Assembly (NCBI RefSeq): GCF_014207535.1
Contig: NZ_JACHGK010000003.1
Location: 62,001-126,000 of the forward strand
DNA: 64,000 nt
Direction of reading: 5' to 3'
From: Bacillus benzoevorans
Lineage (GTDB): Bacteria; Bacillota; Bacilli; Bacillales; Cytobacillaceae
This document shows, piece by piece, positions 16,400 to 25,854 of this stretch (position 1 is the stretch's first letter; every line of letters begins with the position of its first letter). Position numbers and translations under genes: made by a program. The notes under the pieces were generated by a model. It saw only the letters and a list, made by a program, of their open reading frames with translations. It ran no database searches and had not been told where the DNA came from.

Positions 16400-17152
16400 T
16401 CAAATACGCAAAAGGTCCCATATCCATTGATTCAGCCTATCCCTGATATTTCCCCCCCGCGGCAGTGCTTCACATTGCTTATCCAACTGGATCCGCTCTT
16501 TTTCCATTATTTCCATTCCTTGTTTTACGTTCTGAGCTGAAACAAGCATTCCCCGCTTTTTCGCTGCCATTAATTCATGATAAAAAGTGGTTAAACCGGT
16601 CTCATCCGTAGCAAAAATACCTTGAAAATGAGAATAAAGCGCCGAATGCGGCACTGCTTCTGTGATGATAATGGTTTTTGCCAGCAAAAAGGCACGGACA
16701 GCCTGAATCAGCTTTTTCTGGCTTTGACGGGTGAAATCTTTTCCTAATACATCTTTTATATTCCTGGCACTAAGATGGATATAATGCTGGTACAGGGAAT
16801 AAAGTGAATAACTTTCTTCGATACAGCGATATAAATTTCGCGAAAAGCCCCCCGAGTCGCGGTAAATGATCGGGGAAAGTGACCATTCCAGCAAATTAGG
16901 ATTGGACTTTTCCAAGAGTGATAACACCTTGAAAATATCCCACCCCTGGGCATCATACGGAGTTTGAAACGTATGCGTTTCTGCTGCCTTTTGCAGCGAT
17001 AAATACGTCTTCACATCACGATGCTGAAAAATAAACCGAACATCATAATCTGATTGTTCGGTTGCACCTCCCCATGCCCGGCTTCCCGTTTCAGCCGCAA
17101 AGAGAATATCTATGTTATATATGAATTCCAGTTCCTTTAACCATTCTTCCAT
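16400..17152 (-). CDS. Predicted nucleotidyltransferase (COG3541/YcgL type)
   Basis: 250 residues with the polymerase-beta nucleotidyltransferase signature AAETGSRAWGGATEQSDYDVRFIF, including G-S and D-x-D, followed by the family's conserved EKSNPNLLEWSLSPIIYRD. Function unknown; related proteins occur in bacteria and phages, and substrates have not been assigned to my knowledge. ATG at 17152. It stands between ypcP and dynA on the same strand. Confidence 0.8.
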   Translation of the reverse strand: MEEWLKELEFIYNIDILFAAETGSRAWGGATEQSDYDVRFIFQHRDVKTYLSLQKAAETHTFQTPYDAQGWDIFKVLSLLEKSNPNLLEWSLSPIIYRDSGGFSRNLYRCIEESYSLYSLYQHYIHLSARNIKDVLGKDFTRQSQKKLIQAVRAFLLAKTIIITEAVPHSALYSHFQGIFATDETGLTTFYHELMAAKKRGMLVSAQNVKQGMEIMEKERIQLDKQCEALPRGGNIRDRLNQWIWDLLRI

Positions 17153-17207
17153 AAGACTTCAGCCTCTTTACGTTAAAGTCCAGCTTAAAGAGAGCGGCGT
17201 ATGAAGG

Positions 17208-17263
17208 CAAAACCCCAATATCTGTCCTTTATACATGGACAAATATTGAGGTTTTGTCTTTTT
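17208..17263. terminator. Long hairpin after dynA
   Basis: CAAAACC...CAATAT and ATATTG-A-GGTTTTG pair, with GTCC/GGAC further in. On the minus strand it follows the dynA stop, the palindrome copy 2 and AAAAAAAGACA. T-runs flank both sides. Confidence 0.65.
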
Positions 17264-17265
17264 TT

Positions 17266-17278
17266 GGTGCCTGGCACC
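17266..17278. repeat. 13-bp palindrome GGTGCCTGGCACC (copy 2)
   Basis: Three bases after the dynA stop. On the minus strand it is followed by AAAAAAAGACA and then the hairpin at 17208-17256, the same order and spacing as copy 1 after sspL. Confidence 0.75.
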
Positions 17279-17281
17279 GAG

Positions 17282-20200
17282 TTAGTTTCGCTCCAGATTG
17301 CTGGCGATTTTCTTCAATTCGTCAATTGGCACTTCGTTGGATAGGGATGCCAGTGCTCCTTCGTAGAATTCCTCCGCTTGTTCCGTTAAGTGAGCGAGCA
17401 ATGCGTTGAATTCTGTTTCGAGCAGCCCGGAATAATGACTTTTCAGCTTGTTTTTGCCTTGAGTTAAATATTCATCTGACGGCTCCTGCAGATTATTTTC
17501 CAATTCATCTCCCAATAGTTTGCGCTCATTCTTTTCAAAAAATGACTTAGGGTTTTTAAAACAGGATAAGGCCGTTTTAAATATGCCTCTATTAAGCGAC
17601 CCAAAGGCTGTTTCAAACTCAGGGCTGTCCAGTCTGTTCAATTCATAGGCACTAAATGAAGCTTCCTCATTTAGTTCATGAAGCGAGCTGATAATGGACT
17701 GCTCTGATTGTGTTAACAGCTTCCCGATAAAGGCTTCCACCCTAAGGGTTGTAGCACGCAGCTCTTGGGCAAAATCATAGCCAAAATCCGTCAGGAAGTT
17801 TTCCAGCGCCTGCTGCAATGCCTTCTTTAAGTTTCTCCCGTCGTCCTTCAACAGCGCTGGATTGAAGGATTCCTTAAGGAAGTCGTTATAGCGCAGGAAT
17901 ACACGCTGTTTAATATAGAAGACAAGCTCGTCTGTTTCCTGCTTCAATCTTTGCTGCAGGAAGGAACTATTTTGCTCAATGATGCGAGCCAGCATATCTG
18001 CTTTTTCTGCTGCCAGATGTTCCCGCTTTTGCGCTTTTGTCTCTTGATCTTCCTCAGCGGAATGAATAAAGCTGTGCAATTGGGCTATCATGCGCTGCCA
18101 TTCCATTTTCGCCGCCGCAACCGCAATTTCCCGTAAATCATGTTCAATAAAGTCATAAAATTTCTCTTCAAAGAGGGTGATCCCCGATGGTGACTCCGTT
18201 TCTCCGGCAAGCTTTTCTTTTAATGCCAAGAGACTCGAAACGGGATACAGGTGCGGCTGTCTGATTCCGTAAGTCACAAGCTGACCCTCTACATAATCAA
18301 GAACATCATGAAGTTCATCTTCATCATGGGCTAAATCCACCGCATTAACAATAAAGAACATTTTATCAAGGGCGAAGGTATCTTTCACACGCCCCAGCTG
18401 GATTAAAAATTCCCGGTCTGCCTTTGAAAAGGCATGATTATAGTAAGTGACAAACAAAATGGCATCCGAATTTTTAATATAATCAAAGGCTACACCGGTA
18501 TGACGGGCATTAATGGAATCTGCTCCCGGAGTATCCACTAAGGTAATCCCTTTTTTCGTCAGTTCACAGTCGTAGTATACTTCGATCCATTCTACGAGAC
18601 ATGACTGCTCTTCATTGGCCACAAAACCGGTAAACTGTTCCAGATCCGTGCCAATAACCTCGCCAAGCTGAGCCCGGTAGTTATCAATGCCGCGGACAAA
18701 GGCATGCAAGAAAGCAAGGTGTGTCTTTTCATAAGCATCCACATCTTTCACATCAGCGGCCGCCTTATTGGCTGCGCGAACCGCTTCATCCAATCCCGCA
18801 GCCTGGAGGGCAAAGGCTGATAGGGAACGGTTAACATCTGCCATTAAGGTTTCCTGGCTTTTCAATTTCACCAGCACCGTACCATGTGGATGTCCAGCAT
18901 CAACCGGCATGATTTTATTGATTGCCGCCGTAGTCGGATTGGGTGATACCGGCAGTAAGTTATGACCGATTAAGGCATTGGCAAACGATGACTTTCCGGC
19001 ACTGAAGGCCCCAAATAAAGCCACGGTAAAGGATTGATTCTCCAGCCGATCCGCTTTTTGCATTAATTCTTCTGATATTTTCTTAAAACCAGGTACATCC
19101 TTCACTTGGAGGGAAGCATCTTTCAATGCTGCAATAAATGGAGCAATTTCCGTCCCTTTTCTGCTGTCGTTTCGCTCTACAGGGCGTGACCCGCGCTCCC
19201 TTACTGGTTTCACACTTTCCGCATCCTCTTCAGCAGACTCATAATAGACGATTTGGGCTTCAGCAGTTTCATCAACAGCTAATGCTGCAAACTTATCTTG
19301 ATACGGAGTTAAATCCATATGCCCGGTTAAAATTTGTTCCAGTTTAATTTGAGCAGCTGTTATTTGTTCATCAAGCTGGTCTAATTGCTGACTTGCATCG
19401 ACATAACCCTTCAATCGTGCCAATTCACGGGCGAGTTTCTGCTCTCCGGCTGACTGTTTTCTTTTCCATTGCTCGAGATAACCGGAAATAAAGGCTGCCA
19501 GCTGTTCCTTTGTCTTTCTCTTAATCATATTGGCAACATCATTTGTATAATTTAATACATAATCACCGGTAAGTCCTGCCCCAGGCTTCACGGTTTCAAC
19601 GAGAAGCTCCTTGCCGAAAGAAACAGTGAAATTCTGTACCGAAGCTAGCAGCTGTGGCTCCTCGATTTCACTTTCGCGCAGGGTTCTGGTTATTAATTCC
19701 TTTATATGCCAATCAATCTGTGAAGTCACTTTTTCTGCCAAGTCACTGTAGAAGCGCTCTAATCTTGCCTGGCGTTCCTGTTCTGTTTTTTGTTTGGCAA
19801 AAAATAAGCCCATTTTAAAATCCGGCTGTCTTGCCGCAAGATATTGTTCTGCTAAATCCCTTGTCGAAAAAGGCATTAAATAAGCATTATCAAGTACTTT
19901 ATCAATACTTTCATACAACTGAATTTCTTTTTTCTTTAATGAAGCCTTCAATTCCTCCAGCTGCTCCGACAAATCGCTGAACGTTTCAATGAGACCCTGT
20001 CTTTCTTCTTCCGAAAGCTCCTCCAATTTTTCATTCAGACCATTCACTAGTTCCGCAATACTTGCGCTTAAAAAGTGAATATGCTCCTCTCCAAGTCTTT
20101 TCAGGGAATGATAAACAGATTCAGGAAGAACCGCGAACCGCTCGCTTATCTTTTCCTCGATAAACTGCTTTAAAGCAGGATATTGGTTATGAGGGTGGTC

Positions 20201-20932
20201 CGGTTTTTTCAAAGTTGTATAAAATATTTTCGCCGGTTGAACTCCCCAAGAAGCAAAAGAATGTTTCACACTATCCTGGAATGAGATAAAACTCAATTCC
20301 TCTTCACGATGCTTATCAATTTGATTGATTACTAAATAAACCTCTTTCCCCGCCTCTGTCAGTTCTTTTGTAAATAAGAAATTCAATTCACTTTGCACAT
20401 GGTTATAATCCATCACATAGAACACGATATCGGCTAAATGCAAGGCTGATTCCGTGGCGATTCTATGCGCGTCATCGGTTGAATCGATGCCGGGAGTATC
20501 CATAATGATGGTATGCTCCGGAATCGATGTTTTGGAATAGCTGATTTCAATCGATTGGATTGAGTCTCCGTCTTTCGCATAGGATTTCACTTTCTCATAA
20601 TCGTATGGTGCCGGGAATTTGAGCGGGCGCTCGTCTTTAAAAAATACTTTGGCATAATCCTCACCCGCTTTGATTTTGACAAGGTTGGCACTTGTCGGAA
20701 TCGGACTGGACGGTAAAATATTCTCACCCATCAGCGCATTAATCATACTGGATTTTCCAGCTGAGAAATGACCGCAAAATGCAATAGAATATTCCTGTCT
20801 TTCAAGTTTTAGTGCCAAGTCCTGTGCTCTTTCTGCTGTTTGTTGATTGGTTTCATTTTTAAAAATCTCATATAGTGCCGCTATCTGGCCTTTAAGCATT
20901 GCTGCATCTCGATGTATTTGCGTATTAATCAT
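17282..20932 (-). CDS. dynA: Dynamin-like GTPase DynA, tandem type
   Basis: Membrane-remodelling GTPase that tethers and fuses membranes in B. subtilis, where it aids membrane repair and phage tolerance. 1216 residues, near the 1193 of B. subtilis DynA. It is a fusion of two dynamin units. The first has P-loop GHFSAGKSSMIN (about 54-65), DTPGIDS and NQID; the second has GAFSAGKSSFAN (around residue 640), DTPGADS and NAVD. Each is followed by a long helical stalk with coiled-coil character. The ATG at 20932 has a GGGGAA site; the 11-codon extension upstream does not. No partner gene is adjacent. Confidence 0.93.
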   Translation of the reverse strand: MINTQIHRDAAMLKGQIAALYEIFKNETNQQTAERAQDLALKLERQEYSIAFCGHFSAGKSSMINALMGENILPSSPIPTSANLVKIKAGEDYAKVFFKDERPLKFPAPYDYEKVKSYAKDGDSIQSIEISYSKTSIPEHTIIMDTPGIDSTDDAHRIATESALHLADIVFYVMDYNHVQSELNFLFTKELTEAGKEVYLVINQIDKHREEELSFISFQDSVKHSFASWGVQPAKIFYTTLKKPDHPHNQYPALKQFIEEKISERFAVLPESVYHSLKRLGEEHIHFLSASIAELVNGLNEKLEELSEEERQGLIETFSDLSEQLEELKASLKKKEIQLYESIDKVLDNAYLMPFSTRDLAEQYLAARQPDFKMGLFFAKQKTEQERQARLERFYSDLAEKVTSQIDWHIKELITRTLRESEIEEPQLLASVQNFTVSFGKELLVETVKPGAGLTGDYVLNYTNDVANMIKRKTKEQLAAFISGYLEQWKRKQSAGEQKLARELARLKGYVDASQQLDQLDEQITAAQIKLEQILTGHMDLTPYQDKFAALAVDETAEAQIVYYESAEEDAESVKPVRERGSRPVERNDSRKGTEIAPFIAALKDASLQVKDVPGFKKISEELMQKADRLENQSFTVALFGAFSAGKSSFANALIGHNLLPVSPNPTTAAINKIMPVDAGHPHGTVLVKLKSQETLMADVNRSLSAFALQAAGLDEAVRAANKAAADVKDVDAYEKTHLAFLHAFVRGIDNYRAQLGEVIGTDLEQFTGFVANEEQSCLVEWIEVYYDCELTKKGITLVDTPGADSINARHTGVAFDYIKNSDAILFVTYYNHAFSKADREFLIQLGRVKDTFALDKMFFIVNAVDLAHDEDELHDVLDYVEGQLVTYGIRQPHLYPVSSLLALKEKLAGETESPSGITLFEEKFYDFIEHDLREIAVAAAKMEWQRMIAQLHSFIHSAEEDQETKAQKREHLAAEKADMLARIIEQNSSFLQQRLKQETDELVFYIKQRVFLRYNDFLKESFNPALLKDDGRNLKKALQQALENFLTDFGYDFAQELRATTLRVEAFIGKLLTQSEQSIISSLHELNEEASFSAYELNRLDSPEFETAFGSLNRGIFKTALSCFKNPKSFFEKNERKLLGDELENNLQEPSDEYLTQGKNKLKSHYSGLLETEFNALLAHLTEQAEEFYEGALASLSNEVPIDELKKIASNLERN

Positions 20933-21090
20933 GAATGTATTTCCCCTTGTTTTTTCAATATACAAACTATTTTAAACGATTTTTAATCTATTTCCTATAT
21001 AAAAAAACTGAATATAGATGAAATGATCAAATACTTTTCCTAAACATCCTTTGCATGATTATACCATTTATGAAGATTTATCAGTTGAAA

Positions 21091-21127
21091 TGTTACATAA
21101 TTTTTAATATTATATAATTAAGTAACA
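21091..21127. promoter_or_regulatory. AT-rich inverted repeat in front of the recombinase gene
   Basis: TGTTACATAATT and AATTAAGTAACA (11 of 12 complementary) around a 13-nt AT-rich spacer that contains TATATAAT. It ends about 10 bp before the AGGAGG of the recombinase gene, over its likely promoter. It may be an operator or a recombinase-binding site. Confidence 0.45.
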
Positions 21128-21148
21128 TTAACTGCAGGAGGAATTCCT

Positions 21149-21712
21149 TTGGAATACGTGGAACCGATAAAAGAGATCGAACAGATTAATACGATGAAGG
21201 ATATTTTAAGCAGTCATTCAAAACGTGACCTTTTATTTTTCGTATTGGGGATCAACACAGGGATCAAAATCAGCGATCTCCTTTCATTAAAGGTTGAGGA
21301 TGTTTGGGATAAGGAGGAAATGAAAGAATTTCTATATCTCACAGATAAAAAAACAGGAGAGAAAAAAGCCTATTATTTAAATAGCAGTGTGAATACCACC
21401 CTTGAATCTTACTTATCTAGTATCACTTTTCAAAAAAATGATTATCTTTTTAAATCACAAAAAAACAACATGCCGATCACACGGCAGCAAGCCTACCGTA
21501 TCATTAACCATGCTGCTCAAGAAGCAGGAATTGAGGGAAATATCGGAACCCATACATTAAGGAAAACGTTTGGCTACCATGCATATCGCAAAGGAATCTC
21601 CATTTCTATCATTATGGGAATTTATCAGCACCATTCCCCGGCAGAAACATTGCATTATATTGGAATCGATAGACACGAGGAACATATCGTCAAAATTGAT
21701 GTCAATCTTTAA
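21149..21712 (+). CDS. Short tyrosine recombinase/integrase
   Basis: 187 residues, essentially only the catalytic domain of the phage-integrase family. The C-terminal HTLRKTFGYHAY gives the H-x-x-R pair, YQHHSPAETLHYIGI gives the second His and the nucleophilic Tyr. The first catalytic Arg, normally in TGLRISDLL, is Lys here (TGIKISDLL). There is no N-terminal core-binding domain. TTG start behind AGGAGGAA. It is a lone gene between dynA and the stress-protein gene; no attachment sites, prophage genes or IS ends are next to it. The role is unknown; it is intact and may be domesticated. Confidence 0.85.
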   Translation: MEYVEPIKEIEQINTMKDILSSHSKRDLLFFVLGINTGIKISDLLSLKVEDVWDKEEMKEFLYLTDKKTGEKKAYYLNSSVNTTLESYLSSITFQKNDYLFKSQKNNMPITRQQAYRIINHAAQEAGIEGNIGTHTLRKTFGYHAYRKGISISIIMGIYQHHSPAETLHYIGIDRHEEHIVKIDVNL

Positions 21713-21747
21713 TTTCACTCCATTTGACGAAGCGAATTTGCTTTAAA

Positions 21748-21780
21748 CAAAAAATCTCCACATAAAATCAACATGTGGAG
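21748..21780 (-). terminator. Terminator of the universal-stress-like gene
   Basis: CTCCACAT/ATGTGGAG with a nine-base loop, followed on the minus strand by ATTTTTTG. Confidence 0.8.
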
Positions 21781-21799
21781 GAGGTTCGCAAATAGGTAT

Positions 21800-22486
21800 T
21801 TAGTTGTCCTGCTCTTCGTAGGGGACGGTCATGTTTACATTTGTTAAATCTGTCACACAGTCTTCTTTTACCTGAACATACAATGTTTCCCGATCTTTCA
21901 TAAATTTAAACAACCCATTGTTAAAATCAGTTCCAATCTCTTTGAAAAAGATCCCTTCAAATTGAACCTCTTTAGCATATTTAAACTGGAGTCGGTATTG
22001 ATTGTTGTCTTTGATCAGGAAAGCACGGACACCTTTTTCAAATTGACCTTCATGATTACGGACTGAACGGGATACGGAAACAAGATGAAGATCAACAAAC
22101 GGAATTTCCATAAGCAGCGAATTGATGACAGAGCCCTTTGTCATTTGTTCCCAGCGGCTTTGTGCCGTCTGCCCGAGGATAATTTGCGTGACATTTTTCT
22201 CTCTAGCCACTTCGGCAATGACTTTTGAAACAGGGCGTCTCTCATTATCCATGATCATAAATTCTTCGACGTTATGCTCTTGCGCTAATTTCTGCCAATT
22301 GCTAATGTAATACGATTTTTCTGCATCCAATTCATCAAAAGGCTTTGGATCAATGGTCAAGATATATAGCGGGCAGTCAAGCATACTGGCAATTTTACAG
22401 CCGCGCTCAATCAGCCTTTGACCATTGGGACCGTAATGTACGCAGACGAGGATGCTTTCGTCCATGCGGCCTTTTACCTTTTTCAT
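21800..22486 (-). CDS. Universal stress protein-like protein (KdpD-type USP fold)
   Basis: 228 residues. The first about 140 form a UspA-like nucleotide-binding fold resembling the USP part of KdpD: SILVCVHYGPNGQRLIERGCKIAS, then VTQIILGQTAQSRWEQMTKGSVINSLL. The rest is unrecognised and acidic. Function unknown; osmotic or cation stress sensing is a guess from the divergent mrp operon. ATG at 22486 follows GAGGTG by nine bases; the GTG at 22498 overlaps that site. Confidence 0.7.
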   Translation of the reverse strand: MKKVKGRMDESILVCVHYGPNGQRLIERGCKIASMLDCPLYILTIDPKPFDELDAEKSYYISNWQKLAQEHNVEEFMIMDNERRPVSKVIAEVAREKNVTQIILGQTAQSRWEQMTKGSVINSLLMEIPFVDLHLVSVSRSVRNHEGQFEKGVRAFLIKDNNQYRLQFKYAKEVQFEGIFFKEIGTDFNNGLFKFMKDRETLYVQVKEDCVTDLTNVNMTVPYEEQDN

Positions 22487-22692
22487 AATATTAGTCACCT
22501 CAATATTGATGTGAAAACCTGTATGATTCTATCAAGCTATGTATGAATATAACTGATGGCCCCTTTTCCGTCAATCTTAAGCCAAAATTCGCATTCTGCC
22601 TAATCGAGATGAATGTCATTCTTCATAATAGAAAAAACCATATTTTACCAAAAAAAATGAATCATGATGTTTTTAATCAAAGGAGGCGGCCT

Positions 22693-25104
22693 ATGTCCTT
22701 ACTGCAATTTATGATTTTCATACCTTTTATCTTTTCTATTGTTGTTCCATTTTTATATCGCTATTTCACACCACGGATTCATACAGGCTGGTTTGTACTT
22801 CCGGTTCCGATCATTATTTTTCTCTATTTATGCCGATACATCGCGGATGTCTCTAACGGAAAGGTTTTTATCTATACTCTTCCATGGATTCCGACATTCA
22901 ATATATATTTTACAGCGGTAGTTGACGGACTTAGTCTTGTTTTTGCTTTATTGATATCAGGGGTTGGCTCACTGGTTATCCTTTACTCTATTTATTATTT
23001 ATCGAAGCAGCGTGAAGCTCTCCATAACTTCTATGTCTATTTATTATTGTTCATGGGGGCTATGCTTGGTGTCGTTTTTTCAGATAATGCGTTCGTATTA
23101 TATGTTTTTTGGGAATTAACAAGTATTTCTTCTTTTTTATTAATCGCCTATTGGTATCAACGGAGGAAGTCCCGCTATGGCGCACAAAAATCTTTAATAA
23201 TTACAGTGTTTGGCGGACTTGCCATGCTCGCAGGATTTCTTATGCTTTCATTAATAAGCGGAACCTACAGTATTCGGGAAATGGTCCAGAAGGCGGAGAC
23301 AATTGGGGCAGATTCCTTATTCCTGCCGGCCATGATTTGCATTCTTTTCGGCGCTTTTACAAAGTCTGCTCAATTTCCTTTTAGTATTTGGCTTCCTGAT
23401 GCGATGGAGGCGCCTACTCCGATCAGTGCCTTCCTGCACTCGGCCACAATGGTCAAAGCAGGGATTTTTCTTGTAGCACGTTTTACTCCGGTGTTTGGCG
23501 GTAACGCAGAATGGTTTTGGATTATTTCCATTACGGGGACCATTACTCTTGTTTACGGTTCCCTCAACGCTGTAAAGCAAACGGATCTGAAGGCGCTCTT
23601 AGCCTATTCAACGATTAGTCAATTAGGCTTAATTATGAGTCTCTTAGGTTTAGGTTCTGTTTCAATGTATACAGGTATGGGTGATGAGTCATCGGTTTAT
23701 GCTGCAGCCGTTTTTGCTGCCATCTTTCATTTGATCAATCACTCCACTTTCAAGGGAAGCTTGTTTATGGTTGTCGGGATCATTGACCACGAAACCGGTA
23801 CTCGTGATATTCGCCGTTTAGGCGGCTTGCTGCATTATATGCCCATCTCTTTCACGCTTGCTGTAATTGGCAGTTTTTCTATGGCAGGGATCCCTCCGTT
23901 TAACGGATTTCTGAGCAAGGAAATGTTCTTTACCAATATGTTAAGCATCTCACAATTGAATGTGTTACAGCTGGAAACATGGGGAATCTTGTTTCCGGTT
24001 ATCGCCTGGGTAGCAAGTGTCTTTACATTTGTTTACTGTATGATCCTTGTTTTTAAGACCTTTACTGGAAAACGCAGACGGATCGAATTAGACAAAAAAC
24101 CACATGAGCCTGCTGTCGGAATGCTCATCCCTCCGGCTATTCTTGCCGCGCTGGTCATTGTCCTATTCTTTATTCCGAATACAGCCGCCGAATACCTGAT
24201 CATGCCAGCTTTCAATGCCGTTCTGCCATCTATTGCCGAAAACGGGGGATTTCAGATAACCATTAGCCCGTGGCATGGCTTTACAGCAGAATTATTCATG
24301 ACAATGGGTGTTTTCGTTTTCGGTGTCATCTTATATCGAACCTTTAAAAAATGGGTACGGATTTTCAGAAACTATCCGTCCTTTCTTACCCTTAATAACT
24401 TCTATGACAGATGGCTTGAAAAGTCGGAAAGCTTTTCGATGAAATGGACCAATCGATATATGACAGGCTCTATCCGCCATTATTTAATCTATATCCTTGT
24501 CTTTTTTATCATCGTTATGGGAGGAGCCAGTCTTATACTAAATGGGATTTCTTTTGATACTACCCAAGATGCACCGATTAATTTCTATGAGGCCGCTCTT
24601 ATTACATGCATGGTCATTGCTGCCTTTGCGGTAATGTTTGCCAAAACAAGGATGGTTTCACTTATTGCAGTCGGTGCTCTTGGATTTATTGTTGCGATGT
24701 TTTTCGTCATCTTTAGGGCACCTGATTTAGCTTTGACCCAATTGGTCGTTGAAACGGTCACAACTTCCCTTTTTTTACTCTGCTTCTATCACCTGCCGGA
24801 CTTCGGTAAAAGGATGGGCGGACTGTCATTTAAAGCAGTCAATTTCATTATTTCACTTGGAGTCGGGATCATTGTTACGATACTCGCCTTAGCGGCAAAT
24901 GGAAATCGGATGTTTCCTCCCATTGTCCATTATTTTGAAAATGCCTATAAACTTGCCGGAGCAAAGAATATTGTCAATGCCATCCTTGTTGACTTCCGCG
25001 GAATCGATACGATGCTGGAGATATCCGTTTTATGTATTGCCGGATTAGGTGTCTACACATTAATTAAACTGAAACTGGGAGGAGAGAAAAATGAAACCAA
25101 ATGA
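22693..25104 (+). CDS. mrpA: Na+/H+ antiporter subunit MrpA
   Basis: Largest membrane subunit of the seven-part Mrp cation/proton antiporter, which exports Na+ and supports pH homeostasis. 803 residues (B. subtilis 801). About 20 membrane helices; the complex I-like core signature FGAFTKSAQFPFSIWLPDAMEAPTPISAFLHSATMVKAG lies near residues 220-260. The C-terminal part holds the MrpA-specific and MrpB-like helices. The ATG at 22693 follows AGGAGG by six bases, whereas the longer frame has no site. First gene of mrpABCDEFG; mrpB overlaps by 14 bp. Confidence 0.95.
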   Translation: MSLLQFMIFIPFIFSIVVPFLYRYFTPRIHTGWFVLPVPIIIFLYLCRYIADVSNGKVFIYTLPWIPTFNIYFTAVVDGLSLVFALLISGVGSLVILYSIYYLSKQREALHNFYVYLLLFMGAMLGVVFSDNAFVLYVFWELTSISSFLLIAYWYQRRKSRYGAQKSLIITVFGGLAMLAGFLMLSLISGTYSIREMVQKAETIGADSLFLPAMICILFGAFTKSAQFPFSIWLPDAMEAPTPISAFLHSATMVKAGIFLVARFTPVFGGNAEWFWIISITGTITLVYGSLNAVKQTDLKALLAYSTISQLGLIMSLLGLGSVSMYTGMGDESSVYAAAVFAAIFHLINHSTFKGSLFMVVGIIDHETGTRDIRRLGGLLHYMPISFTLAVIGSFSMAGIPPFNGFLSKEMFFTNMLSISQLNVLQLETWGILFPVIAWVASVFTFVYCMILVFKTFTGKRRRIELDKKPHEPAVGMLIPPAILAALVIVLFFIPNTAAEYLIMPAFNAVLPSIAENGGFQITISPWHGFTAELFMTMGVFVFGVILYRTFKKWVRIFRNYPSFLTLNNFYDRWLEKSESFSMKWTNRYMTGSIRHYLIYILVFFIIVMGGASLILNGISFDTTQDAPINFYEAALITCMVIAAFAVMFAKTRMVSLIAVGALGFIVAMFFVIFRAPDLALTQLVVETVTTSLFLLCFYHLPDFGKRMGGLSFKAVNFIISLGVGIIVTILALAANGNRMFPPIVHYFENAYKLAGAKNIVNAILVDFRGIDTMLEISVLCIAGLGVYTLIKLKLGGEKNETK

Positions 25105-25516
25105 TATTATTTTACAAACGGTGACGAAACTTGCCGTTGTCATCATCTTTACCTTTTCCATTTATCTGTTTTACGGCGGACACCATAATCCCGGAGGCGG
25201 CTTTATCGGCGGTTTAACCGCCGCATCTGGGATCACCCTGTTACTGCTGTCGTTCGATATTGAAACACTAAGGGAAAATATCCCTTATGATTTTACGAAA
25301 GTGGCCGCCTTCGGTGTATTGATTGCCATCTTAACCGGTGCAGGCAGTCTATTTTTCGATGCACCCTTTTTATCACAGACCTTCGGCTATTTCGATCTTC
25401 CTTTCTTCGGGAGTACTGAGCTGGCAACCGCTCTCCTATTCGATACAGGTGTCGCCCTGGCTGTCATTGGTACAGCCGTCACGATTATTTTAACGATAAG
25501 TGAGGATCGCTCATAA
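25091..25516 (+). CDS. mrpB: Na+/H+ antiporter subunit MrpB
   Basis: 141-residue membrane subunit with four helices. Signature FYGGHHNPGGGFIGGLTAASG, matching MrpB. The ATG overlaps the end of mrpA by 14 bp and uses GGAGAGAAAA inside it; the stop overlaps the mrpC start by one base (TAATG). It is required for the assembled Mrp complex. Confidence 0.95.
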   Translation: MKPNDIILQTVTKLAVVIIFTFSIYLFYGGHHNPGGGFIGGLTAASGITLLLLSFDIETLRENIPYDFTKVAAFGVLIAILTGAGSLFFDAPFLSQTFGYFDLPFFGSTELATALLFDTGVALAVIGTAVTIILTISEDRS

Positions 25517-25854
25517 TGGAAACAGTGATGTCACTTCTTGTCGGTTTGTTTTTTATGATTGGTACTTACTTAATCCTGTCAAAAAATATGCAGCGGATCA
25601 TTTTAGGTACCTCTGTTATCAGCCATGGCATCAATTTATTGATTATGACAATGGGCGGACTAAAGACCGGTTCTCCCCCATTGCTAAGTGAAAAGGTTCA
25701 TGTTTTTACGGACGCCCTCCCGCAAGCATTAATCCTGACAGCGATTGTCATTAATTTTGCTGTCACAGCACTATTATTAGTCTTGAGTTATCGTATCTAT
25801 AAAATATATGGAACAGATAATATTGAACAATTAAGGGGAAATGCCGATGAATAA
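25516..25854 (+). CDS. mrpC: Na+/H+ antiporter subunit MrpC
   Basis: 112-residue NuoK-like membrane subunit with three helices (GTYLILSKNMQRIILGTSVISHGINLLIMTMGG, FTDALPQALILTAIVINFAVTALLLVL). Starts in the TAATG overlap with mrpB and overlaps mrpD by eight bases. Length equals B. subtilis MrpC within a residue or two. Confidence 0.95.
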   Translation: METVMSLLVGLFFMIGTYLILSKNMQRIILGTSVISHGINLLIMTMGGLKTGSPPLLSEKVHVFTDALPQALILTAIVINFAVTALLLVLSYRIYKIYGTDNIEQLRGNADE

